Assembly (NCBI GenBank): GCA_027578815.1
Contig: JANBTH010000210.1
Location: 1-26,686 of the forward strand
Direction of reading: 5' to 3'
DNA length: 26,686 nt
Source: Coemansia sp. RSA 1804
Taxonomy: Eukaryota > Kickxellomycota > Kickxellomycetes > Kickxellales > Kickxellaceae
The position numbers and the translations under genes were made by a program. This document shows, piece by piece, positions 10,643 to 17,908 of this stretch (positions are counted from its first letter, which is position 1; the number at the start of each line of letters is the position of its first letter). The notes under the pieces were generated by a model. The model made no database searches. It was not told the origin of the DNA and saw only the letters and a list, made by a program, of their open reading frames with translations.

Positions 10643-10676
10643 CATGCCGTTTGTAGTTTATATCCTGGAGCTTATA

Positions 10677-12638
10677 TTAATAGTCGTCGATTGATGACAT
10701 GGCAAGATTTGGAATGCGATACGTGCCTGAATATGTGCCAGTAATTACAATGGATATAGCCATCTTTGACAGCGCTTCATTTTCACCTGCCGATGAGATG
10801 ATGGTAGTCGTCTGGTAATGAGATTGAATTCGCCCCACGCTAGTGTGTTCTATTGACTGTTCAGCAGGCATCGGTAGCTCAAGAACCCAGCGCGTTGAGA
10901 TTGGCCGTTGTAGCGTCTGTATTTTTACCAGCGCTCTAAACTGCCCATCCGATACTTCCAGTGGAATAATTTCTATGCGCGAGTTGATCCCGCGTGTGGT
11001 ATACACAGCTGCAGGCTTGGTTGTATCGGCAATTCTCTGTAGTGCATTTCTCATTGCCCGATTATTGCTTTGTCGTGAGATATCCAACGTTGCACATCTA
11101 TCCTTTGCACGCAATCCCTCCCAGTCGCATATTGCAATGTTGCCCCAGATGTAACAAGTGGTTCCGCTAAAACAGCTGTAAACTGACCATATGCCATTAA
11201 CACAGAGCGCATAGCCTGACTCACTGCATCCCTGGGTGCCCTCTACGCAGGGCGCTCCATCTACTGGGCAGCTTGATATTGCTGTGTCTCCCACCGAAGG
11301 CGTTGATGTGGGTGAAATTGGTGTAGGCAATTGCATGCTGGTTGGTGTAGACTCCGAGCCATCCACCATTCTTGTTTCAATGCCGCTGTTTGCCGAGGAA
11401 TTCAGATGTTGTGGCTCCAATGGCATTGTAATGGTTACAAACTCGGTTGTATATAAAGTATGTAGTGAGGTTACAGTGACGGTTGACCAGTGGGCAGATG
11501 TAAATGTTGATACAGAGGTGATTGTTGTTGTTCGGGTCACTGTTCTGGCAGCAGGCGTCTCAGTGTTTTCCTGATAACCGCTAGAGCTAGAAGACATGTC
11601 TGAGCTGGTTGAATTTGGGCTGGTGTATGGATTCGTTGGACTAGCTGTCTCAATACTAGTAGGAATCTTGTATGGCGGTTTACCTGTGCACGAACCACTT
11701 TTATCTAGCATTGAACGAATCGAGGAGGCCAGGCCGCTGGTCCGCGCTTGGCTGACATCCCAGGTCATGATTCCACCAAGACTGGTGTATTTTGCACGCA
11801 CATCATTATAGATATTTGACAAGGTTGAACCATCAACATAGCCAAACGATGCAGCAGACGGCGATCCTGGTGCGCCAATAAATATCTTTACGTTTTTGTT
11901 TACAGACTTGGTCTTGGCCCAGTTGTCCCAGTCGTCATAGTTAAACCAGGTTGGATATGCATTCAATCCACAGTAGTTGTTGTAGAACTGAACATAGACC
12001 ATGTCAAACCAGGCGCTGTTTAGTGTAGAACCCAGATATGCGTCTGGAAATGGGCATTGTGGCGCACTTGCAATGTAATACCTTTTGCTTGGATCTGACG
12101 CGTAATGAGAGCGGAGTCGACTGATAAATGCGGTATAGCCATTGTTAGATCCGCCCTCAATGTCGAGATCAATACCGTCAAGCACAGCATCGTCAAACGG
12201 GCGCTGGGATGCTGTACCCTTGAAAAACATGTTCCAAACGGTATCAGCAAAAGATGATGCGTCGGAGTCGTCCAAAAAGCCATATGCGCCTGAAGCACCA
12301 CCCATGCTGATTACCACAATTTTGCCTTGCGACTGGCAATACTTGATATCTTTTGCAATATTGGGACAGTGAAGAAGAGAACTGCCATCAAAGGTGGTCT
12401 CGCAAGCATTTGCAAAGTTGAGCAAGATGTTTGGGAAACCATTCATAAATGCTAGGACGATGACATCCTCTATTGCGTCCTTGCAGTATTCTCCAAGCCG
12501 TTTTTGGTTGCGAGCCGAGTTTTGACCGTAGTAAGAAGCGTAATTAGAGTTGCAGTTAACGTTGAACTGTTTTGCACATACTTGTAGTGCAAGACAAACA
12601 TGCAATATCAGTAATGAAACCTGTAGCGCACTAAACAT
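10677..12638 (-). CDS. secreted GH18 chitinase with C-terminal modules
   Basis: This uninterrupted 653-residue frame encodes an endochitinase of the fungal class III (yeast Cts1-like) type, which hydrolyses cell-wall chitin outside the cell. A signal peptide (about 1-22) precedes a GH18 barrel (about 24-305). The barrel carries SMGG at 111-114 and the catalytic signature DGIDLDIE at 154-161, with E161 as the proton donor. A Ser/Thr/Pro-rich linker (about 325-450), likely O-glycosylated, leads to a Cys-rich module (about 455-506) resembling a CBM19 chitin-binding domain. A further module of about 100 residues (about 540-640) has beta-strand-like, Trp-containing sequence and could be another carbohydrate-binding domain; that assignment is tentative. 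The gene is convergent with the ZNHIT2 gene, so their 3' UTRs must overlap. A likely role is wall remodelling or cell separation. Confidence 0.93.
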   Translation of the reverse strand: MFSALQVSLLILHVCLALQVCAKQFNVNCNSNYASYYGQNSARNQKRLGEYCKDAIEDVIVLAFMNGFPNILLNFANACETTFDGSSLLHCPNIAKDIKYCQSQGKIVVISMGGASGAYGFLDDSDASSFADTVWNMFFKGTASQRPFDDAVLDGIDLDIEGGSNNGYTAFISRLRSHYASDPSKRYYIASAPQCPFPDAYLGSTLNSAWFDMVYVQFYNNYCGLNAYPTWFNYDDWDNWAKTKSVNKNVKIFIGAPGSPSAASFGYVDGSTLSNIYNDVRAKYTSLGGIMTWDVSQARTSGLASSIRSMLDKSGSCTGKPPYKIPTSIETASPTNPYTSPNSTSSDMSSSSSGYQENTETPAARTVTRTTTITSVSTFTSAHWSTVTVTSLHTLYTTEFVTITMPLEPQHLNSSANSGIETRMVDGSESTPTSMQLPTPISPTSTPSVGDTAISSCPVDGAPCVEGTQGCSESGYALCVNGIWSVYSCFSGTTCYIWGNIAICDWEGLRAKDRCATLDISRQSNNRAMRNALQRIADTTKPAAVYTTRGINSRIEIIPLEVSDGQFRALVKIQTLQRPISTRWVLELPMPAEQSIEHTSVGRIQSHYQTTTIISSAGENEALSKMAISIVITGTYSGTYRIPNLAMSSIDDY

Positions 12639-13283
12639 TTGAAAAGCTCAAAGTCTACTTTTGTTTTGCAGACAAATAAATTAGCGCTCAATAATAAATT
12701 AAAAATAAGTTATATATATAAATTAAAACACTAAGAAAGCTGCAATGCAAAGCAGTTTTGTGTTTTCCAAGCAGAAATATTGCTATTTGTATGCTTAATT
12801 TTATTAGCGCTGACGTATTGGTATAACAATAAAGTATATACATATTGCAACAACATAGCTACTATATTGTAGAACTCGAATTTGTTTTGCTTACATTATA
12901 ATGTGTGGCTGCTTATTTGGAATGGCAAGTGTCATCTCGTTGACCATGCCATTATAAGGGCTGTCAATGAGAGCCATACGTAGATTTCGAGCCAAGTGGG
13001 CAAAACTACTGCTCTTTTGCACACAACCTCTTTACTGCAAGTACCCATTGTTGTATGGTGTCTGGCACATGTGCTGTTCAATGTGACAAAAGTTTAGCCA
13101 TGCACGAAAATACGTTGTGTATTCTGTACAATTGATAAACTAAAAGAAGTTAGTTATAAAAACGATATTGCGTATATACTATATTAGTATAGCTTAATGA
13201 TTTAGTAGAGTGGACTCTGTGAAGAAAAACAAAATATATATGCTCAAGCTTCATGTTGACTAGTACTAACTAGCTTTTAGTTT
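12639..13283. promoter_or_regulatory. AT-rich spacer with chitinase promoter
   Basis: This 645-bp AT-rich spacer lies between the chitinase start and the 3' end of the OYE remnant. A minus-strand TATA-like run (TTATATATATAA) at about 12711-12722 lies roughly 75 bp upstream of the chitinase ATG and is the best core-promoter candidate. I see no open frame or RNA gene in the remainder. Confidence 0.5.
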
Positions 13284-13619
13284 TCAATCCTCTTGACAAC
13301 TATTGTATTGGTGTGCGTGCTGCGCATACACGCCAAGATGGGCTGCAGAGTCAAGGACAAGGTTTGGATTGCGCACCAGTATATGCCCAAGGAAGACAAG
13401 GTCCGCCTTTTCTTCCTCAAGCATATCATTTGCTTGCTTAGCCTCGGTTATAAGACCAACAGTGCCTGAGAGCATTTCAGGGACATTCTTCTTGATAGCC
13501 GTTGCAAATGGGATTTGGTATCCAGGAGTCAGAGAACGCATCAGTTGTTTTGTGTGGATTTTATATGTAGATAGAATAGACATAGGGATATTCAAAAGTG
13601 GAAATCTAATGAGCGACAT
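13284..13619 (-). pseudogene. 5'-truncated OYE-family tandem copy
   Basis: This 111-codon open frame matches only the C-terminal part (about residues 333-405) of the intact OYE gene just upstream on the same strand. By my count about 49 of 73 aligned residues are identical and most differences are conservative. The FMN-contacting LGR of the intact protein reads LGH here. The N-terminal three quarters, with the active-site Cys and the HAAH motif, are missing; the first 25 or so codons are unrelated. A TAA lies in frame two codons before the ATG. It is best read as the remnant of a tandem duplicate that was active for some time before truncation. A short expressed protein or an alternative 3' exon is less likely, since I see no good donor in the intact gene. 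Confidence 0.8.
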
Positions 13620-13659
13620 TCGCTTTTATATTCATATAACTTGCGCGTAAGCGCCGTGT

Positions 13660-14913
13660 TTAATAGAGAGTAATCTGTGTCTTGTTGCGACCTTTTTCAT
13701 ACTGATGCGGGTATTGTGGAAACACGCCAAGTTGAGCTGCAGCGTCGAGGACAAAATTTGGATTGCGCAACATGACGCGCCCAAGGTAAATGAGGTCGGC
13801 TTTGCCTTCCTCCAGAATGTCGTTTGCTTGTTTTGCTTCAGTTATGTAACCGACAGCAGCTGTAAGAATGTCTGGAACATTCTTCTTGATAGCCGCTGCA
13901 AACGGAACTTGGAACCCAGGAACCAGCGGTGGAATAATCTGCTTGGGACTAAGACCATTTGCTGAGCAGTCAATCAGGTCAACTTCCTCCTTGGCCAGCA
14001 GCTTGGCAAGCTCAATGCTGTCCTCCTCTTTCCATCCGCCGGTCGGATCCTCGTCACTTGGTGCAACCCAGTCTGTAACCGAAATGCGAACAAAGAGCGG
14101 CTTTTCCTGTGACCACACCTTGCGGATGCGGCGCACAGTCTCGACAAGCATACGCGCACGATTATCAAGGGGGCCGCCGTACTTGTCGGTGCGCTTGTTT
14201 GAGATTGGCGACAAAAACTGATGGAACAGGTACCCGTGGGCAGCGTGGAGTTCAATGACATCAAACCCGGCCTTCTCCGCACGCACTGCCGAGTCAGCAA
14301 ACGACTGCTGGATGTGATGGATCTCCTCGACGGTCAGCTCCTTTGGATGCCACCAGTCATCAGCATATGGCACAGCTGACGGACCAACAACCTTATCAGG
14401 CCATCCACCCTTCTCAGAATCAACAAGGATACCTTCTTTTCTTCGAAGCCACATGGTTGCCGTGCTTGACTTGCGTCCGCCGTGCGTTAGCTGGATTCCA
14501 ATTGCCGCGTTGTTTGCATGCGCCAGGTTTACAATCTCAGAAAGCTTTCCAATTTGCTCGTCCTTCCAGAGGCCCAAGCAGGTGGGTGTGACGCGACCTT
14601 CGGGGAGGACACCGGTGTCCTCCATCATAATCATGCCAACACCGCGTATGGCGTACTGGCCAATGTGGGCCAAATGGAAATTGGTAGCAAACCCATCCGT
14701 TGCCGAGTACATGCACATGGGACTGAGAACCATGTGGTTCTTTAGCGTCAGGCCGCGGATGGTCTTTGGCTGAAATAGCTTGGGAAGAGGGTCGGGGTTT
14801 TTGGTAATGGTCGTGAAGCCCTGGCTAATCTCTGAGGCGGTTGGCTCAACCGCAGAGCCTGGCCCATTGCCTTCCTGCTTCTGGAAGAAGTTGTTCGTAT
14901 CAGCAACGGTCAT
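13660..14913 (-). CDS. YqjM-like NADPH:flavin ene-reductase (OYE family)
   Basis: A single-exon gene for 417 residues, an Old Yellow Enzyme-family FMN oxidoreductase that reduces activated C=C bonds with NADPH, probably in the cytosol. It belongs to the thermophilic-like or YqjM subclass: SPMCMYSA places the redox-tuning Cys at C67 and the partner Tyr at Y69. The substrate-anion His pair lies in HAAH at 223-226, and the hallmark LSPISNKRTDKYGG follows at 234-247. LGR at 378-380 belongs to the C-terminal phosphate-binding part. The N-terminal 40 residues extend beyond bacterial homologues. The ATG at 14913 opens the frame. A minus-strand TATATAAG (15074-15081) lies about 160 bp upstream. The physiological substrate is unknown. 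A truncated copy lies directly downstream. Confidence 0.92.
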   Translation of the reverse strand: MTVADTNNFFQKQEGNGPGSAVEPTASEISQGFTTITKNPDPLPKLFQPKTIRGLTLKNHMVLSPMCMYSATDGFATNFHLAHIGQYAIRGVGMIMMEDTGVLPEGRVTPTCLGLWKDEQIGKLSEIVNLAHANNAAIGIQLTHGGRKSSTATMWLRRKEGILVDSEKGGWPDKVVGPSAVPYADDWWHPKELTVEEIHHIQQSFADSAVRAEKAGFDVIELHAAHGYLFHQFLSPISNKRTDKYGGPLDNRARMLVETVRRIRKVWSQEKPLFVRISVTDWVAPSDEDPTGGWKEEDSIELAKLLAKEEVDLIDCSANGLSPKQIIPPLVPGFQVPFAAAIKKNVPDILTAAVGYITEAKQANDILEEGKADLIYLGRVMLRNPNFVLDAAAQLGVFPQYPHQYEKGRNKTQITLY

Positions 14914-15073
14914 GGCGGAGTTGAGATTAGCGGGTTATTTCTGCTGTCAAGATATTTAGAAGCAGATAATTCTTTGTCTGCTGTTAAACGGGAAAATGGT
15001 CAAGCTAGTCAAAGAATAAGCCGAGGTTTCTCTATAAGCAGGAATTTCCCTAGCCAGAAAAATGGAGCGCCAC

Positions 15074-15081
15074 CTTATATA
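15074..15081 (-). promoter_or_regulatory. TATA element of OYE gene
   Basis: TATATAAG on the minus strand, about 160 bp upstream of the OYE start codon. Assigned from position and consensus only. Confidence 0.4.
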
Positions 15082-15857
15082 CGTTCTAGTGATATATCGA
15101 GATTTGTAATGACATATCAAATGCTTAGTAATAATATATGAAGTGCTTAATAATAATGCACCAATTCTCAGGACAGTGGCATTCATACAAAACGAGACTG
15201 CCTATTTCCGTGGTTGTGTTAGTAATGAGATGTAATCGTGGGCTCAGATGATGGTGGCATGGCTATGATTGATTACTAATCCAAGATGTTTTGGTATGCA
15301 GAGCCAAGTGCTAGCAGAACAACCCATTCGTTCAGGGGGGTTTCTATTGGCGGGATACTCCGATGCTACCTGTCTATCTAGATTCAAAAGAAAAGTTTTA
15401 CTTGCTACAAAAGAAAATGGAGGAGACAAAGCACCACTGTATGCGAAAGACACACACAACATTTCTTCACATTGATTTACATGTGTTATTGAGTGAGTAT
15501 TTGCGCATATCTTTTTACACCGATTTCAAGATAAGAGATTGTGAGTTCACACATTTTTCCTGAGCCATTGTGATTTTGCTAGATAGTGTATTTTAGTTTA
15601 ATCGACATTGCATATTACCACTAGTGTAACAGAATTACAAACACGGACATTTAGGTAATTGGGACCACGCGTATAAAACAATCAGATTAGCAGCATGCTA
15701 ATTTTAGACAGATCCACACGTTGTATTATATGTATTTTATTACTCTTTCTTACAGATGCATCTGCATGTTAGTAAAATATACGCAAATATGTTCAATCAA
15801 AGCTAGATATGAGATGTAGCCAAAATTTATTTTCTGGAAATGTCACTGAACAACGGG

Positions 15858-15866
15858 TATAAAAGG
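15858..15866 (+). promoter_or_regulatory. TATA element of secreted-protein gene
   Basis: TATAAAAGG lies 233 bp before the start codon at 16099. No ATG occurs between this box and the start codon, and the interval holds a long CT-rich tract. Both features fit a fungal 5' UTR read from this promoter. Confidence 0.55.
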
Positions 15867-16098
15867 CAAAGTAGCTCCATACAAAAAATAAAAGATTCAG
15901 TATCAGCAGAGCCAGCCAACTGCCTTTTTTCTTCGTCTTCAACAGCACTCTTACCTCTTCTTCTTTCCGTTAACAACAACATTTTGCCTACAATAAAAAA
16001 GGGTTACTTGGCCTGTGACTGCAAACGCCCCTCTATCAAAATTATTATTTACCAAAAGAACAACTCGCATTACATTTGCATATTCCATTTTAAAAAAA

Positions 16099-16752
16099 AT
16101 GAAGCTGTTCACCACTTGCGTTGTTTGTAGCATTGCGGCCGTCGGTATGTGCGTTGGGCAGGGCTACGACGAAACCAGCGTGGTCATTGGCACCAGCACC
16201 GGGGGAAGCGGGGATGTCGGCACGTACTCGGGGATGATGGTGAGCAGCACGCAGACGGGGGTCAGCATGTACCAGCAGCCATCACCCGGTTCCGGCGCAG
16301 CACCGGTGGGTGTGGCCATCAGCGTGCCGCCGGTGGAGACGATCAGCATCAGCGGCGGCCACGGCGGCGGCCGCATGTACGCCATGGTGCAGTCGCTGCT
16401 CCAGCGTCTTGCGTCGTTCTTTGACCTGACCAACGTCTCGAGCACCTCGGCCGACACTCCCGTGGGCGTGGAGATCATCTATGACCCGATGGCACGCAGA
16501 TTCAGCCATGTGACCACCACCGTTGTACAGTCGGGTAACGGGTACTATGTTCCCGCCTGTGCTGTGGAGGATGCTGCAAGAGGTGCCGTGAATCCGCAGG
16601 ATTGCACCTATGGCGTGGTTCTTGGGTCTGTGCCGGCGAATGTAGCGCAGACAAACATGCATATCCTCCATACGCTGTTTGCTATCATCAGAAGACTGGC
16701 TCGTCCTAGATTCATGTTCGGGGGACTGAACAGGATGAACTCATTTCAGTAA
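16099..16752 (+). CDS. small secreted protein of unknown function
   Basis: This gene encodes 217 residues with a clear signal peptide (about 1-21: basic start, hydrophobic core, cleavage near GQG). The mature protein begins with a Gly/Ser/Thr/Val-rich stretch (about 25-90). Next come a short amphipathic helix-like segment (about 93-110), a central domain with only two cysteines (C154 and C169, possibly a disulfide), and a basic hydrophobic C-terminal segment (about 187-217). I recognise no family. The ATG at 16099 is preferred over in-frame near-cognate codons further upstream. It is the first ATG after the TATA box, has A at -3, and starts the signal peptide. The CDS is much more GC-rich than its AT-rich upstream region. 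The product is probably exported to the wall or medium; its function is unknown. Confidence 0.75.
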   Translation: MKLFTTCVVCSIAAVGMCVGQGYDETSVVIGTSTGGSGDVGTYSGMMVSSTQTGVSMYQQPSPGSGAAPVGVAISVPPVETISISGGHGGGRMYAMVQSLLQRLASFFDLTNVSSTSADTPVGVEIIYDPMARRFSHVTTTVVQSGNGYYVPACAVEDAARGAVNPQDCTYGVVLGSVPANVAQTNMHILHTLFAIIRRLARPRFMFGGLNRMNSFQ

Positions 16753-16792
16753 ACATAAAAAAAGGATGAGAACGAAAGACACAGCCTTTTCT

Positions 16793-16798
16793 TTTATT
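16793..16798 (-). terminator. poly(A) signal candidate for GET5
   Basis: AATAAA on the minus strand, 134 nt beyond the GET5 stop codon. It lies inside the likely 3' UTR of the opposite-strand secreted-protein gene. Confidence 0.5.
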
Positions 16799-16893
16799 TT
16801 GGATCCACACTTTTTTCTGTGAAGGAAGAAACCACCAGTATTTAGTATGATTCTATACTAGACTTTAGTTTTTCCAAATACAGAAAGAACAGC

Positions 16894-16899
16894 AATAAA
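16894..16899 (+). terminator. poly(A) signal candidate for secreted-protein gene
   Basis: AATAAA on the plus strand, 141 nt beyond the secreted-protein stop and 33 bp before the end of the convergent GET5 frame. Confidence 0.5.
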
Positions 16900-16932
16900 A
16901 GGGAATCCTAAAACCCCCACTGACCGCTGCTC

Positions 16933-17736
16933 CTAGTGCAGAGTTTTGAAATACGTGTCCAAGAGGCTATCCACAAGCGTGGCCTGGTTAGGGGAAAACT
17001 GAGCATGGGCCAGACGACGCAGCTCGGATCTGAAAGCACTGTCGCTCTTCGCCAGCTGCGTCCTAGTGGCCTGGGTCAGCGTGCTCTGGTCCTCGGCATC
17101 GCTGGACGCATCCGACGTGTCGTCGGGCGTGTCGCGCAGCCCAGCAATCGACTTCTTCATAACAGCATCCCTGTCGGCAGGCTCGGACCTGCCCAGCGCG
17201 GTGAGCAGCGGGTTGGACACCTCGTCGCCAAGGGAATTGGAGCTACCGCGCATCAGTCCATCGTCGTCCCCAGCGGCACCAGCCAGCGGCGGCGTGGCAG
17301 TCCCGGCAGCCTTCGAAATGATCTGAATAACAGAGTCGCCTCGCACATTGTAGTCGCCAATAAGCTTGGTGTCAACCAGCCCCTTTCCAGCCAGCACCAG
17401 TCGCATCGAGTCCACAGGAACGCTGGATATCTTGGAGAGATGGCGCTTGACCTGACTCACCGTGCGGACAGACGACACGTGCACCGTGTACTTGCGCACA
17501 GGCGTGCCAAGCGTCCTGAAGTTCAGCGTAAAGTAGTCCTGCTGCTCCCCGTCCTCCTCCTTATCCCCTCCGGCGATTGCGCGGATTTGGATGTCGGGCA
17601 TCTTTAGGTCGTGGCTCCGGAGCGCCGGATACTTTGCTGTCGCTGGCACTTTGCTGTCGGCGGAGAGGGCGCGGACGCTGGATGTCAGCTTGCTCAGCTC
17701 GGCCAGCGTTGAATTGAAGAACAGGGCATCGGCCAT
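16933..17736 (-). CDS. GET5: Get5/UBL4A-type ubiquitin-like protein
   Basis: This gene encodes 267 residues in one exon. The N-terminal segment (1-50) begins MADALFFNSTL and contains KYPAL, resembling the Get4-binding segment of fungal Get5. A ubiquitin-like fold spans about 68-141. A low-complexity acidic linker follows, and a short helical C terminus (about 234-267) resembles the Get5 homodimerisation or UBL4A TUGS segment. In yeast, Get5 with Get4 and Sgt2 delivers tail-anchored proteins to Get3 for insertion into the ER membrane; that role is inferred from architecture. The start at 17736 has a good context (AAACATGG). A longer in-frame reading would start at a TTG and is rejected. The gene follows the CAD gene on the same strand with only 172 bp between them, so its promoter must be compact. 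Another UBL-domain protein cannot be excluded. Confidence 0.75.
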   Translation of the reverse strand: MADALFFNSTLAELSKLTSSVRALSADSKVPATAKYPALRSHDLKMPDIQIRAIAGGDKEEDGEQQDYFTLNFRTLGTPVRKYTVHVSSVRTVSQVKRHLSKISSVPVDSMRLVLAGKGLVDTKLIGDYNVRGDSVIQIISKAAGTATPPLAGAAGDDDGLMRGSSNSLGDEVSNPLLTALGRSEPADRDAVMKKSIAGLRDTPDDTSDASSDAEDQSTLTQATRTQLAKSDSAFRSELRRLAHAQFSPNQATLVDSLLDTYFKTLH

Positions 17737-17842
17737 GTTTGGTTCTATCAGCAAAGTAGAATTTGAATGGCAAAAGCAGCTAAATTAAAGTGAAGAAAAG
17801 AGCAGATGGGGGTGTGGGAAAGGAAAATAAAGACAGTGCTTG

Positions 17843-17848
17843 TTTATT
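17843..17848 (-). terminator. poly(A) signal candidate for CAD gene
   Basis: AATAAA on the minus strand, 60 nt beyond the CAD stop codon and 106 bp before the GET5 start. It implies a very short CAD 3' UTR. Confidence 0.55.
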
Positions 17849-17908
17849 TTCGATCAGCATTGAACCAGAAATGTATGAAAAAGGGGTTACAGCCTGCAAC
17901 TCGGCATC

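Larger units (their letters stand above)
14914..16098. promoter_or_regulatory. AT-rich divergent spacer, no gene seen
   Basis: This spacer lies between the divergent OYE and secreted-protein genes and holds no supportable coding frame. The left part serves the OYE gene and the right part the secreted-protein gene. A second TATAAAA at 15672-15678 could be an alternative plus-strand start point. Confidence 0.55.

Noticed and set aside
13284..14000. OYE remnant as an alternative last exon of the intact gene
   Set aside because: I see no consensus donor near the matching point of the intact gene and no clear acceptor before the remnant. Duplication followed by truncation explains it more simply.
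16015..16098. N-terminal extension of the secreted protein by 28 codons
   Set aside because: It would start at a non-ATG codon and bury the signal peptide; the ATG at 16099 is the first after the TATA box.
17737..17754. Six extra codons before GET5 Met
   Set aside because: This extension would start at TTG. The following ATG has a good context and fits the N terminus of fungal Get5.
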